This document shows, piece by piece, positions 1 to 8,506 of a stretch of DNA of 64,000 bases. Under the pieces are notes generated by a model. It was not told the origin of the DNA, did no database searches, and saw nothing but the letters and a program-made list of their open reading frames with translations. Origin of the DNA: UBA12077 sp963665525 (lineage in GTDB: Bacteria; Bacteroidota; Bacteroidia; Bacteroidales; UBA12077); assembly GCA_963665525.1 (NCBI GenBank), contig OY762280.1:2046001-2110000 (forward strand), given 5' to 3'. A program made the translations under genes and the position numbers. The stretch's first letter is position 1. Each line of letters opens with the position of its first letter.

Positions 1-1
1 T

Positions 2-232
2 CAGCAAGAATATTTATACAATAATTTTGGCACATCTCTGTTAACCAAAGAAATTCTTCGTGATATAATACTTCGAATAGTAAACTATGCTATTGAATTC
101 GATTTATTAGTACCTCCTTACGATAATGTTAAAATTGCATCTGTTGGTCAATTAAATGAAAAAGTTGAATACCACAAGATGAAAACCGGTAAACGATTAG
201 GATTTAAATTTAACTCCGACGACGTTTCGTAG
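2..232 (+). CDS. C-terminal part of an unrecognised protein
   Basis: An open frame runs from the left edge to tandem stops TAG TAG (230-235) and gives the last 76 residues of a protein that starts outside the window. The visible tail begins QQEYLYNNFG and ends KRLGFKFNSDDVS. It is mixed hydrophilic sequence with no membrane segment and no motif I can name. A terminator hairpin lies 30 bp downstream, which supports this being the true 3' end of a transcription unit. I do not recognise the family; the upstream sequence is needed. Confidence 0.6.
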   Translation, partial: QQEYLYNNFGTSLLTKEILRDIILRIVNYAIEFDLLVPPYDNVKIASVGQLNEKVEYHKMKTGKRLGFKFNSDDVS

Positions 233-261
233 TAGTTCAATTACAATAACTTACATATGCT

Positions 262-296
262 AAGCCTGAATATTTTCAAGTATTTCAGGCTTTTTT
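262..296 (+). terminator. Rho-independent terminator after the left-edge gene
   Basis: Perfect 9-bp stem AAGCCTGAA (262-270) / TTCAGGCTT (284-292) with an AT-rich loop, followed by a T tract. It sits 30 bp after the stop at 232. The remaining bases to 496 hold no gene I can support. A weak promoter-like TGTATTTG occurs at 412-419. Confidence 0.75.
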
Positions 297-496
297 GCAT
301 CATTTTAAATACTTAATCGTCTTTAAAATGTAATAAGTGTTTGAAATCGTACACTGCTTGTTTCGTTATCGAACAAATACAATACAAACTTTAGCATCTT
401 TAAAAGATATATGTATTTGATTTTCTGAATAATAAAAACAATGGCACAATGTATGATTAAATAGAATCAAATTATTAATCTTAATATTCAAAAGTC

Positions 497-805
497 ATGG
501 TAGTAGATTTAAAAGCAAATGAATTAGTATTAAAGGCGGGTGATTCAAATTACTTTGCTGAAGAAGAAAATGTTGACGGGAAGCTAATCTTAACTAATCA
601 ACGTGTATATTTTAAAACTAAAGAAGACAAACACTCTCAGTATAATTTAGAGATTTTACCAAATCAAATTCAGGAAATCCTTTATTTCAATACAATGAAG
701 ATATTTCCGAACGGATTAAATATCATCTTAAAAGAAGGCAAACAACTTAAATTTAAAATTGGGAAGAGAAATACCTGGGGTAAAGTGCTAAATAAAATTT
801 ATTAA
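497..805 (+). CDS. Small GRAM/PH-like domain protein
   Basis: 102 residues with no signal peptide or membrane segment, so probably cytosolic. The sequence NVDGKLILTNQRVYF (residues 25-39), followed by alternating hydrophobic strands, is the pattern of GRAM/PH-like folds, in which a gly-x-leu-x-leu-Thr-asn-x-Arg-hydrophobic core begins the barrel. GRAM domains usually bind lipids or proteins; the partner here cannot be told. It is monocistronic: terminators lie 200 bp upstream and 37 bp downstream. Small solo GRAM-like proteins are common and uncharacterised in Bacteroidota. I am fairly sure of the fold and unsure of any role. Confidence 0.7.
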   Translation: MVVDLKANELVLKAGDSNYFAEEENVDGKLILTNQRVYFKTKEDKHSQYNLEILPNQIQEILYFNTMKIFPNGLNIILKEGKQLKFKIGKRNTWGKVLNKIY

Positions 806-841
806 TACTGCCAATTTGTAACAATATATATAATGCCTAAT

Positions 842-878
842 AAAGGGATGTTGTTTCATTTGAAACTCATCCCTTTTT
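842..878 (+). terminator. Terminator after the GRAM-like gene
   Basis: Stem AAAGGGATG (842-850) / CATCCCTTT (868-876), extended inside by GTTTCA/TGAAAC, followed by further T residues. It lies 37 bp after the stop at 805 and ends that single-gene unit. Confidence 0.8.
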
Positions 879-879
879 C

Positions 880-911
880 ATTGCTCTAATTAATAAAACT
901 TGCTTACTTTT
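880..911 (+). promoter_or_regulatory. Candidate promoter of the TerC gene
   Basis: ATTG (880-883), a 20-nt spacer, then TACTTTTA (904-911), which matches 7 of 8 positions of the pattern TAnnTTTG including unconstrained ones. The predicted start of transcription falls about 20 nt before the ATG at 939, just downstream of the previous terminator. Position supports it; the sequence match alone is modest. Confidence 0.4.
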
Positions 912-938
912 AAAGACTCTAATTAAAATCATGTTAAA

Positions 939-1670
939 ATGGAAGTGTTTTTAACAATTGAAGCTTGGATTGCATTAGCAACACTCACCTTTTTAGAAAT
1001 AGTTCTAGGAATAGATAATATAATATTCATTTCAATAGTATCAAACAAAGTTCCCGAACACCAACAAGGACAAACCAGAACCATTGGCCTTGCTGCCGCC
1101 CTTATATTTAGAATTGCCCTTCTTATATGTATAAGTTGGATAATCGGTTTTTCTGAACCCTTATTCTCCATTTTCAATGTAGATATTAGTGGTCGTGATA
1201 TGATCCTTGGCTTAGGAGGAATCTTTCTTTTAGCAAAAAGTACATCGGAAATACATCACAAAATTGAAGGAGAAAATGAAGAAAAAAAACTTACCAAAAG
1301 CAAAGGAATGCTTAACATCATTTTTCAAATTGTAATGTTAGATATAATATTCTCATTCGATTCTATCTTAACAGCGGTAGGAATGACAGAACATCTCATT
1401 ATAATGATTATTGCTGTTATCATTGCCATTGGTATTATGATGGTTGCCTCTGGAGCAATAAGTCGTTTTATTAATAAACATCCTACATTACAAATGCTTG
1501 CATTATCTTTTCTTATCTTAATTGGTTTTATGTTAATTCTTGAAGCTATTGGTCAACATGTTCCTAAAGGATACATCTATTTTGCTGTTTTCTTCTCATT
1601 ATTTGTTGAAATTTTAAATATTAGATTAAGAAAAAAAACTAAAAAAATAAAGCTGGACACTTCTGTTTAA
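939..1670 (+). CDS. TerC family integral membrane protein
   Basis: 243 residues with about seven hydrophobic helices. The opening helix contains EIVLGIDNIIFISI (residues 20-33), and a second acidic helix contains MLDIIFSFDSILTAVGM; these are the two conserved TerC signatures with membrane aspartates, linked in the family to metal-ion handling (tellurite resistance TerC, manganese exporters such as Alx/MeeF). Length fits the short TerC/YkoY group with no C-terminal CBS domains. A charged cytoplasmic loop (about residues 107-125) separates the two halves. It stands alone between terminator-bounded neighbours, with no ter operon nearby, so metal export, probably Mn2+, is more likely than a tellurite role. 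Substrate is inference. Confidence 0.9.
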   Translation: MEVFLTIEAWIALATLTFLEIVLGIDNIIFISIVSNKVPEHQQGQTRTIGLAAALIFRIALLICISWIIGFSEPLFSIFNVDISGRDMILGLGGIFLLAKSTSEIHHKIEGENEEKKLTKSKGMLNIIFQIVMLDIIFSFDSILTAVGMTEHLIIMIIAVIIAIGIMMVASGAISRFINKHPTLQMLALSFLILIGFMLILEAIGQHVPKGYIYFAVFFSLFVEILNIRLRKKTKKIKLDTSV

Positions 1671-1755
1671 TTGCATAATTATAAGACCTTATTAAACAAG
1701 TTTTACTTTTATTTGTTAATTGTCTGACAATATAAACTATCAAAAAAAAGATTTA

Positions 1756-2265
1756 ATGAAACCTATCGGAATATTTTACGGATCATCAACCGGAAGCACA
1801 AAAAAGATTGCTGAAAATATTAAAGCTAACATGACTCCCGGACTAGTTGATATTTATGATGTAAAATATGTTAAAATTGAAGATGTAGAAAAATACGATA
1901 ATATTATTTTAGGTTCTTCAACTTGGGGTGAAGGTATTTTGCAAATAGACTTCGAAAGGTTTCTTTATGACATATTAAAATTTGCCAACCTAAAAGGTAA
2001 AAAAATAGCAATTTTTGGAATTGGAGACTCAGCCGTATATCCTGATTCTTTTGCTGACTCAATGGGTATTATATTTGAAGCACTAGAAGGGAAAGGAGTT
2101 ACTTTTGTTGGTGATGTACCCACTAAAGGATATGAATTCTCATCTTCACTTTCTATTTTTAAAGACAAATTTATTGGATTACCCTTAGACAATGACTCTG
2201 AAGAAGAACAAAACAAATTAAGAATTGCTTTATGGACAGAGTTACTAAAAGCCGACTTAAATTAA
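1756..2265 (+). CDS. Flavodoxin
   Basis: 169 residues from the ATG at 1756. An in-frame TTG at 1720 would add 12 residues, but the family normally begins with the beta-strand MKPIGIFYGSSTGSTKKIA, so 1756 is preferred. GSSTGSTKKIA is the FMN phosphate-binding loop (family pattern G-x-x-T-G-x-T), and GSSTWGEGIL and GIGDSAVYPDSF are the loops that stack on the isoalloxazine ring. It is a small soluble electron carrier replacing ferredoxin, likely useful to the indolepyruvate oxidoreductase elsewhere in this window, though that link is inference. Length fits long-chain flavodoxins. The next gene, 62 bp downstream, is another flavodoxin-fold protein. Confidence 0.93.
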   Translation: MKPIGIFYGSSTGSTKKIAENIKANMTPGLVDIYDVKYVKIEDVEKYDNIILGSSTWGEGILQIDFERFLYDILKFANLKGKKIAIFGIGDSAVYPDSFADSMGIIFEALEGKGVTFVGDVPTKGYEFSSSLSIFKDKFIGLPLDNDSEEEQNKLRIALWTELLKADLN

Positions 2266-2327
2266 AATTCCTGTAATAAGATTTCTCTAAAAAAACTGTT
2301 AATTTTATTGGCCTAAACAACCACAAT

Positions 2328-2804
2328 ATGAAAACAGCAATAATATATGCAACAAAACATGGTTGCACCGATAAATGTGCACATACATTATCGAACGAAC
2401 TTAATACTTCTTCTTCTATTATTAACATTGAAAGTAATCATAACTTCAACTTAAATGATTATGACTCTGTTATTATTGGAGGTTCAATTCATGCCGGAAT
2501 GATGAATAAAAAACTAAAGAATTTTATTCATAAAAACAGTAATGATCTATTAGAAAAAAAATTAGGCTTATTTCTATGTTGTATGTACGAAGGAGATAAA
2601 GCCCTGGAACAATTTCAATCAGCTTTTCCTGAATCTCTAAGAAATAAAGCAATTGCCCATGGACTTTTTGGTGGCGAATTTGATTTTTCTAAAATGAATT
2701 TTCTGGAAAAAACCATTGTCAAAAAAGTAGCAAATGTTGAAGAAAGTGTTTCTCGTATCAATTATGTTAACATTAAAGCTTTTGCCGAAAAAATGAAACA
2801 ATAA
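2328..2804 (+). CDS. Flavodoxin-domain protein, HemG-like
   Basis: 158 residues. Starts with MKTAIIYATKHGCTDKCA, a flavodoxin FMN loop variant (T-K-H-G-C-T), then VIIGGSIHAGMMNKKLKNFI, the GGSI-x-x-G segment seen in menaquinone-dependent protoporphyrinogen oxidase HemG and related flavodoxin_5 proteins. The C-terminal FSKMNFLEKTIVKKVA also resembles HemG. HemG oxidises protoporphyrinogen IX in haem synthesis; no other hem gene is nearby, so it may instead be a general FMN oxidoreductase. It follows the flavodoxin by 62 bp with no terminator, so the two may be co-transcribed. Confident of fold, moderate on HemG activity. Confidence 0.75.
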   Translation: MKTAIIYATKHGCTDKCAHTLSNELNTSSSIINIESNHNFNLNDYDSVIIGGSIHAGMMNKKLKNFIHKNSNDLLEKKLGLFLCCMYEGDKALEQFQSAFPESLRNKAIAHGLFGGEFDFSKMNFLEKTIVKKVANVEESVSRINYVNIKAFAEKMKQ

Positions 2805-2928
2805 TAAAAAGATGTAAAAGTCTGAATATATCTCAGTTTATTTAACAATTTAATAATTATGAAATCTGGCTGCATTATTATATATTGCATGCTTTAATAA
2901 AATTATTCAGTAATTAAAAAAACATACT

Positions 2929-4575
2929 ATGAAGCAAAAAATTTCATCATTCATTTTTGCACTTGTTGCATTTTTATTTGTAACAAGTTGTGGAAATCAA
3001 ACAAATCAAATGGAAACAAAAAGTGAATTGCAAAAAAAAGTAGATGAGTTTGTTGAAGTAGAATTAACTTCAGACATAAGCCATTTATCTGACAATCAAA
3101 AAGAAATGCTAGGATATTTATTCGAAGCAGGTAAACTTATGGAAGATATTTTCTGGAAAGAAGCTTATGGCAATAAAGAAGAGCTATGCAATAGCATAAC
3201 AGATGCTGCGGCTAAAGATTTTATAAAAATAAACTATGGTCCTTGGGAAAGATTAAACGATAACACACCTTTCATTGAAGGGATTGGACCAAAACCAGCT
3301 GGAGCTCAATTCTATCCTATCGATATGACAAAAGAAGAATTTGAAGCTTTAGATGCTGAAGATAAAACAAGCCTTTACACTGTAATTCGTCGTGATGAAG
3401 AAGGTAAATTAGTATCTATTCCTTATCATGTTGCTTTCAAAGAAGAAACAGATAAAGCGATCGAGTTAATTAAGAAAGCTGCTACTTTAGCTGAAGATGA
3501 AGGTTTTAAAAAATACCTTGAACTTAGAGCAGAAGCATTAGCAACTGACGATTATTTCGAAAGTGATCTTGCATGGATGAGTATGAAAAACAATAAAATA
3601 GATTTTGTTGTTGGTCCAATTGAAAATTATGAAGATGCATTATATGGCTATAAAGCTGCACACGAATCATTTATTTTAATCAAAGACTTAGAGTGGAGTG
3701 AAAAACTAACAAAATTTGCAGCTCTTTTACCTGAATTGCAAAAAAGTCTTCCTGTTGAAGATGAGTATAAGGCAGAAGTTCCTGGTAGTGATTCTGATTT
3801 AGGAGCATATGATGCTGTTTATTATGCAGGTGATTGTAATGCCGGAAGTAAAACGATAGCTATTAATCTTCCAAATGATGAAAGAGTTCATATCGAAAAA
3901 GGAAGTAGAAAACTTCAGCTTAAAAACTCTATGAAATATAAATTTGATAAAATCTTAGTTCCTATCAGCAATGTATTAATTTGTGAAGAACAGCGTCAGT
4001 ATGTTAAATTTGATGCATTTTTTGAAAATACCATGTTTCATGAAGTTGCTCATGGCTTAGGTATCAAAAACACAATTAATGGCAATGGTACTGTTCGCGA
4101 AGCTATTAAAGAACAGTATAGTGCATTAGAAGAAGGTAAAGCTGATATTCTTGGACTTTATATGGTATGTCAATTAGCAGAAATGGGCGAATTAGGTGAA
4201 AAAGATCTTATGGACAATTATGTAACTTTTATGGCTGGTTTATTTAGATCAATCAGATTTGGAGCTGCAAGTTCGCACGGAAAAGCTAATATGGTTCGCT
4301 TTAATTATTTTGCAGAAAAAGGAGCATTCACCAGAGACGAAACTACCGGAACATATAAAGTAGATTTTGATAAAATGACTGAAGCAATGAATTCTCTTGG
4401 GAAAGAAATCCTTGTTATTCAAGGCAATGGAGATTACGATGCTGCTAAAGCTATGGTAGATGAAATGGGTATTATTAAAGAACAACTACAAGCTGATCTT
4501 GATAGAATTAATGAAGCTGGAATACCTAGAGATATAAGATTTAAGCAAGGAAAACAAGTACTTGGATTAAATTAA
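2929..4575 (+). CDS. M49-like (DPP III-related) zinc peptidase lipoprotein
   Basis: 548 residues. A signal sequence ending in the lipobox VTSC (Cys21) makes it an exported lipoprotein. Residues 371-375 are HEVAH, and EEGKAD (401-406) supplies the downstream acidic ligand; with the DCNAGSKTIAINLP segment (about 300-315) this is the layout of the dipeptidyl-peptidase III superfamily. Classical DPP III has HExxGH with an extra residue and EExxAE; this protein has plain HExxH and EExxAD, as in the DPP III-like domain of some plant Nudix fusion proteins and of many Bacteroidota homologues annotated as Zn-dependent hydrolase. It probably removes dipeptides, or hydrolyses an unknown substrate, in the periplasm. 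It is monocistronic, ended by a strong terminator. Confidence 0.85.
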   Translation: MKQKISSFIFALVAFLFVTSCGNQTNQMETKSELQKKVDEFVEVELTSDISHLSDNQKEMLGYLFEAGKLMEDIFWKEAYGNKEELCNSITDAAAKDFIKINYGPWERLNDNTPFIEGIGPKPAGAQFYPIDMTKEEFEALDAEDKTSLYTVIRRDEEGKLVSIPYHVAFKEETDKAIELIKKAATLAEDEGFKKYLELRAEALATDDYFESDLAWMSMKNNKIDFVVGPIENYEDALYGYKAAHESFILIKDLEWSEKLTKFAALLPELQKSLPVEDEYKAEVPGSDSDLGAYDAVYYAGDCNAGSKTIAINLPNDERVHIEKGSRKLQLKNSMKYKFDKILVPISNVLICEEQRQYVKFDAFFENTMFHEVAHGLGIKNTINGNGTVREAIKEQYSALEEGKADILGLYMVCQLAEMGELGEKDLMDNYVTFMAGLFRSIRFGAASSHGKANMVRFNYFAEKGAFTRDETTGTYKVDFDKMTEAMNSLGKEILVIQGNGDYDAAKAMVDEMGIIKEQLQADLDRINEAGIPRDIRFKQGKQVLGLN

Positions 4576-4590
4576 TACAATATTTTACTG

Positions 4591-4628
4591 AAAAAAAGGT
4601 TCAATAAATATTTATTGAACCTTTTTTT
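4591..4628 (+). terminator. Strong terminator after the M49-like gene
   Basis: Almost perfect long hairpin: AAAAAAAGGTTCAATAAAT (4591-4609) pairs with its complement at 4610-4628, ending in seven T. Only 13 bp separate it from the next ATG (4642), so the next gene's promoter must lie inside or upstream of this hairpin or within the previous gene. Confidence 0.9.
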
Positions 4629-4641
4629 CTAATAACAACAA

Positions 4642-6543
4642 ATGTGCTCAAAAGCTTTTAAATATTACCTTTTATTAATAGTATTAATAATCCCAATTAC
4701 ATTATTAAGCCAGAACAAAGCTTCAGGCTTAAAGAGCGACACACTTAAATCAAACAAAAGATCTTATCATAACGATTCATTATACATCAATAATCAAATA
4801 AAATCGGACGAGTTTTATGATTCATTAGTTTCTCGAGCATCTAAAAATAAAATTACCAAAACAGCTCTTAGTCTTTTATTGGTTAACGAACCTATGAAAG
4901 GTAAATTTATAGGCATTGAAAATATCCGTAATGAGGAATATTTCAATTTGTATAAAGGAAAAATAATACGCAATATTGAAATTATTAAACTCGATGTTTT
5001 TGGTCCTACCTTAAAAGACACATCTTCATCAAGTAACCGATGGCTGGATAAAATAGGGAATAATACCCATGTAAAAACGCGTGAATTAATTATTAGAAAC
5101 AACCTGCTTTTTGATAGTGGTGACCCAATCAATCCATCTCTTTTAGTCGATAATGAGCGAATATTACGTACCTTAAGTTTTATTAAGGATGCTAATATTC
5201 AAATAATCGAAATACCTGAACATCCAGGATATGTCGATGTGTTAATTACAACTAAAGATGTTTATTCTGCCGGGTTTTATGTTGATTTATCAAATCTTGA
5301 ATCTGGAACCATTGAACTATATGAAAATAATCTTGCAGGAATTGGTCATAAAATACAGGCAAGCTTGTATATTGATACCAGAGAGGATCCGGTAACAGGG
5401 TTTGAATTTAATCACAACATTGCAAATATTGGAGGCTCATTTATAAGTTCACGAATCCGTTATCTAAAAGCTTTTGATACAGAAAAAATTGGAGTTGAAT
5501 TCAATCGTAATTTTTTCACCTACTCAAGCAAATGGGCCGGAGGATTTAAACTTTATAAAACCTCTACCTTAAGCGATATTCGAAAAACAGATACTGTATT
5601 ACTAAACGAACGATTGAATTACTCTACTCAGGATTTATGGTTCGGACGTTCATTTTTGTTAAGAACCAATAATTGGCAATATCAAAACAAAACAAGACTA
5701 GTTCTTGCTTTACGATATTTAAGCAATATTTTTTATGAAGGTCCGGAAGTAAAAGAAAGATATAACTTTCAATATCATAACAACAGAATGATTTTAGGAG
5801 GCATTACCTTTTCTAGACAAAAATATTATAAATCAAATTTAATATATGGATTTGGGAAAACAGAAGATATCCCAACAGGTTGCCTGGTTGAATTTAATGC
5901 TGGTTTTGAACAGGATGAATTTTTTAAAAGACCATATTTAGGATTCAAAATATCTCGAGGAATATACTATACTAAATTAGGATACTTAAAGTTTAATGCC
6001 GAATTTGGAGGTTTGTATTATGAAGATCAACTTGAACAGGGAGTAGTAAACATTAATGGACAAACAATAAGCAACCTGCATTATTTTAATCGATTAAAAA
6101 TTCGTGAGTTTTTAAGTATTAATTATACAAGAGGAATTAATCGGTTTAGTGATGAGAAAATCTATATTAATTCTAATAATATTTGGGGTTTCCCTGATGA
6201 TAAAGTTTTTGGACTGCAAAAATTATCGCTTCACTCAGAAATAACAGCTTTCTCAAATCTCTACATCTATAATTTTAGATTCTTATTCTTTGGATTTGGT
6301 GATGTAGGAATGGTTGGTCCCGAAAACAACTCTATCTTTAGTAATAAATTATATTCTGGTTTTGGATTGGGGTTAAGAGTTAGAAATGAAAACCTTGTAT
6401 TTAAAACATTTCAAATTAAATTTGCTTTCTATCCAACAGTTCCACGAGATACAGAACAATATTATCTATTAATTTCTGGAGAAAATAATAATAGATTAAC
6501 AAATTTTGAACCGACTGCTCCAAGCATCATTGAATATAAATAA
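4642..6543 (+). CDS. Omp85/BamA-like outer-membrane protein
   Basis: 633 residues. Residues 1-24 form a signal peptide (hydrophobic LLLIVLIIPITLLSQN). Residues about 90-215 read like POTRA repeats: GKIIRNIEIIKLDVFGP, TRELIIRNNLLFDSGDPIN, and LRTLSFIKDANIQIIE with VDVLITTKD. The remaining 400 residues alternate aromatic and hydrophobic strands with frequent G-aromatic turns (GFGDVGMVG, SGFGLGLRVRNENLVF), as expected of a beta-barrel. This is the two-part plan of the Omp85 superfamily (BamA, TamA, surface-antigen D15). BamA itself usually carries five POTRA domains, so this shorter protein is more likely a paralogue involved in exporting or inserting a particular surface protein or lipid. No partner is adjacent. 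Confidence 0.75.
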   Translation: MCSKAFKYYLLLIVLIIPITLLSQNKASGLKSDTLKSNKRSYHNDSLYINNQIKSDEFYDSLVSRASKNKITKTALSLLLVNEPMKGKFIGIENIRNEEYFNLYKGKIIRNIEIIKLDVFGPTLKDTSSSSNRWLDKIGNNTHVKTRELIIRNNLLFDSGDPINPSLLVDNERILRTLSFIKDANIQIIEIPEHPGYVDVLITTKDVYSAGFYVDLSNLESGTIELYENNLAGIGHKIQASLYIDTREDPVTGFEFNHNIANIGGSFISSRIRYLKAFDTEKIGVEFNRNFFTYSSKWAGGFKLYKTSTLSDIRKTDTVLLNERLNYSTQDLWFGRSFLLRTNNWQYQNKTRLVLALRYLSNIFYEGPEVKERYNFQYHNNRMILGGITFSRQKYYKSNLIYGFGKTEDIPTGCLVEFNAGFEQDEFFKRPYLGFKISRGIYYTKLGYLKFNAEFGGLYYEDQLEQGVVNINGQTISNLHYFNRLKIREFLSINYTRGINRFSDEKIYINSNNIWGFPDDKVFGLQKLSLHSEITAFSNLYIYNFRFLFFGFGDVGMVGPENNSIFSNKLYSGFGLGLRVRNENLVFKTFQIKFAFYPTVPRDTEQYYLLISGENNNRLTNFEPTAPSIIEYK

Positions 6544-6643
6544 ACTATACTCTTTAACCTAAAATAAATATTTCTGAACAATTGCCAATCATTCTTGTTT
6601 CGTTTAGTAATTAGATATATTAACTAAATGAAATATTAAAATT

Positions 6644-7273
6644 ATGTCAGTATTAGTAGGCAAAAAAGCACCTGTATTTAAAACAGAAGCGGTTATTGAT
6701 GGAAATCAAATTGTAGAAAACTATTCTTTAGATCAATACCTGGGTAAGAAGCATGTTTTATTCTTTTTCTATCCAGCCGATTTTACATTTGTTTGTCCAA
6801 CAGAACTTTTAGCTTTTCAAGATAAAATTAAAGAATTTGAAGATAGAAATGTTGCCATTGTTGGTTGTTCTGTTGATTCCGCTTTTTCTCACTGGAAATG
6901 GTTACAAACAGAATTAAATGATGGTGGTATAAAAGGAGTTAAATACCCTTTGGTGGCAGATTTATCAAAAACAATATCAGAAAATTATGATGTTCTTGCA
7001 GGACATTACGATTATACTGAACATGGCGAAAGCATCTTTAATGGAACACCACAAGCTTATAGAGGTTTGTTTTTAATTGATAAAGAGGGAATTGTGCGCC
7101 ATCAGATAGTTAATGATATGCCTTTGGGAAGAAGCGTTGATGAAGCATTAAGAATGATTGATGCTTTACAATTTTTTGAAGAAAATGGTGAGGTTTGCCC
7201 TGCAAATTGGAAAAAAGGCGATAAAGCATTAAAACCGACTCAGGAGAGCATTGCTAATTATTTAAGCAACTAA
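6644..7273 (+). CDS. Typical 2-Cys peroxiredoxin (AhpC/Prx1 type)
   Basis: 209 residues, cytosolic. Residues 47-54 FTFVCPTE hold the peroxidatic Cys51 in the conserved FxxVCPTE motif; GEVCPANWKKG holds the resolving Cys185. R140 and the GLFLIDKEGIVRH strand match the family. It reduces hydrogen peroxide and organic peroxides, regenerated by thioredoxin or AhpF. No ahpF is adjacent. The C-terminal extension after CPANW, including KPTQESIANYL, is the Prx1-type tail that makes eukaryotic-like peroxiredoxins sensitive to over-oxidation. A bidirectional terminator follows. Very confident. Confidence 0.96.
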   Translation: MSVLVGKKAPVFKTEAVIDGNQIVENYSLDQYLGKKHVLFFFYPADFTFVCPTELLAFQDKIKEFEDRNVAIVGCSVDSAFSHWKWLQTELNDGGIKGVKYPLVADLSKTISENYDVLAGHYDYTEHGESIFNGTPQAYRGLFLIDKEGIVRHQIVNDMPLGRSVDEALRMIDALQFFEENGEVCPANWKKGDKALKPTQESIANYLSN

Positions 7274-7284
7274 TATAATAATTG

Positions 7285-7315
7285 TAAAAGCATCTGAAAA
7301 GGTGCTTTTATTCTT
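7285..7315. terminator. Bidirectional terminator between convergent genes
   Basis: Stem TAAAAGCA.C (7285-7294) / G.TGCTTTTA (7301-7310). It lies 12 bp after the peroxiredoxin stop, and its right arm covers the stop codon of the convergent esterase gene (7308-7310). T-rich flanks are present on the plus side. Confidence 0.65.
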
Positions 7316-8432
7316 TCTCTTTCTTAATCCAATCCAAGCCTTTATTTAAAGCTTCCTTATTAACATTATGTCCACCTTCGAACAAAATCATTTTAACATC
7401 ATAATTTAATTTACTAAATACCTTCTTTGCCTGAGCAGAATTTTTATAACTAATTACGGCATCATTTCTACCATGCAGAATACAAACTTTTAAACCCCTA
7501 CCTTTTTCTAAATCATCTTTGGAAATAAACCAGGGATATTTCTCTGCATCGGGTAATCTTCCTCCACAAGCAATAACCGCATCAATCTTATCACTGTTTT
7601 TAACCGCAGCCGCATATGCGTAAGCTGCTCCTTGCGAAAATCCTAATAAGTAATTATTATTAACATTAAATATTTGATTAAAGTAATCAAATACACGTAT
7701 AATATAATCTATAACATATGGATCGCTTACTTTCCACAACTCCTTATCTATAACATCAAAATCCCATGAGTATTGAAATTTTCTTCTGCCTTGTTCATTC
7801 TTTAGATACGGAGCTTCCGGAATAATAAAAATATAATTTTTAGATTCAAAATAGTTTGCAACTCCACTAAAACCTTCTGCCGTTCCCCCATACCCATGAA
7901 GCCCAACTATTAAATCATAAGGCTTTGTTTTATCAAAATTATCGGGAAAAATGACTCTGCATCTAACCAAGACATCGGCCTCTATATAAAAAGTATCTCC
8001 GAATCTTTTACCAAGCTTTTGAATATCATTTATTGTCTGTTTAAACTGTGAATCATTTTTTATCAATTTAAAACATTCTTCTTGCTGAATTCCAGAAAAA
8101 TCGTTATACCCAGCATTTATTGCAAGTGCCAAAAAATTACTGGCATATGAAGGCTTATTCAACATAGCATAACAACATGCTAATTTATACAGCGCACCTG
8201 CATCATCAATATTATAATCAATAATACTTAAATAAGAACTTGCTGCTGCTTCGTAATCTTGCGAAACAAACAATAAATGAGCTTGCAACTCTAATTGTTC
8301 TAAATGGCTTGAATTTAATCGATTAAAATTAACATTATTTAATGTTCCCACTCGGCTGTCCTGAGCTAAAGAAACAATATGAACCAAAGCACATAAAAAA
8401 ATAGGCAGAATTCGTTTTTTCAAGATTGTCAT
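7308..8432 (-). CDS. Secreted alpha/beta-hydrolase esterase with TPR-like N-terminus
   Basis: 374 residues. Residues 1-24 are a signal peptide ending SLAQD. Residues about 45-135 form helix pairs (DYEAAASSYLSIIDYNIDDAGALYKLACCYAML) resembling one or two tetratricopeptide units. Residues 165-374 are an alpha/beta-hydrolase: oxyanion HGYGG (179-183), nucleophile elbow GFSQG with Ser266, Asp324 in HGRNDAV, and His355 in EGGHN, a complete triad. It resembles the phospholipase/carboxylesterase and feruloyl-esterase-like group. The substrate is unknown, likely an acyl ester or plant/algal ester in the periplasm. Convergent with the peroxiredoxin gene and divergent from pabB across a 74-bp gap. Confidence 0.85.
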   Translation of the reverse strand: MTILKKRILPIFLCALVHIVSLAQDSRVGTLNNVNFNRLNSSHLEQLELQAHLLFVSQDYEAAASSYLSIIDYNIDDAGALYKLACCYAMLNKPSYASNFLALAINAGYNDFSGIQQEECFKLIKNDSQFKQTINDIQKLGKRFGDTFYIEADVLVRCRVIFPDNFDKTKPYDLIVGLHGYGGTAEGFSGVANYFESKNYIFIIPEAPYLKNEQGRRKFQYSWDFDVIDKELWKVSDPYVIDYIIRVFDYFNQIFNVNNNYLLGFSQGAAYAYAAAVKNSDKIDAVIACGGRLPDAEKYPWFISKDDLEKGRGLKVCILHGRNDAVISYKNSAQAKKVFSKLNYDVKMILFEGGHNVNKEALNKGLDWIKKEKE

Positions 8433-8494
8433 GTTATAGATATTTTATTTAAAGATTAAGTGAACCTCTTTAACCCTTATAATGAATCTTTATT

Positions 8495-8502
8495 TATTTT
8501 TG
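8495..8502 (+). promoter_or_regulatory. -7 promoter element abutting pabB (possible leaderless mRNA)
   Basis: TATTTTTG matches TAnnTTTG exactly and ends only 4 bp before the pabB ATG (8507). An imperfect upstream element TTTA lies at 8469-8472 with a 22-nt spacer. If used, transcription would begin at or next to the A of the ATG. There is no alternative downstream start before the conserved region. Confidence 0.45.
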
Positions 8503-8506
8503 CCTT

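Noticed and set aside
929..1177. Minus-strand open frame of 82 codons opposite the TerC gene
   Set aside because: It lies wholly inside a well-conserved membrane protein gene, has no promoter or recognisable domain, and is best explained as a reading-frame shadow.
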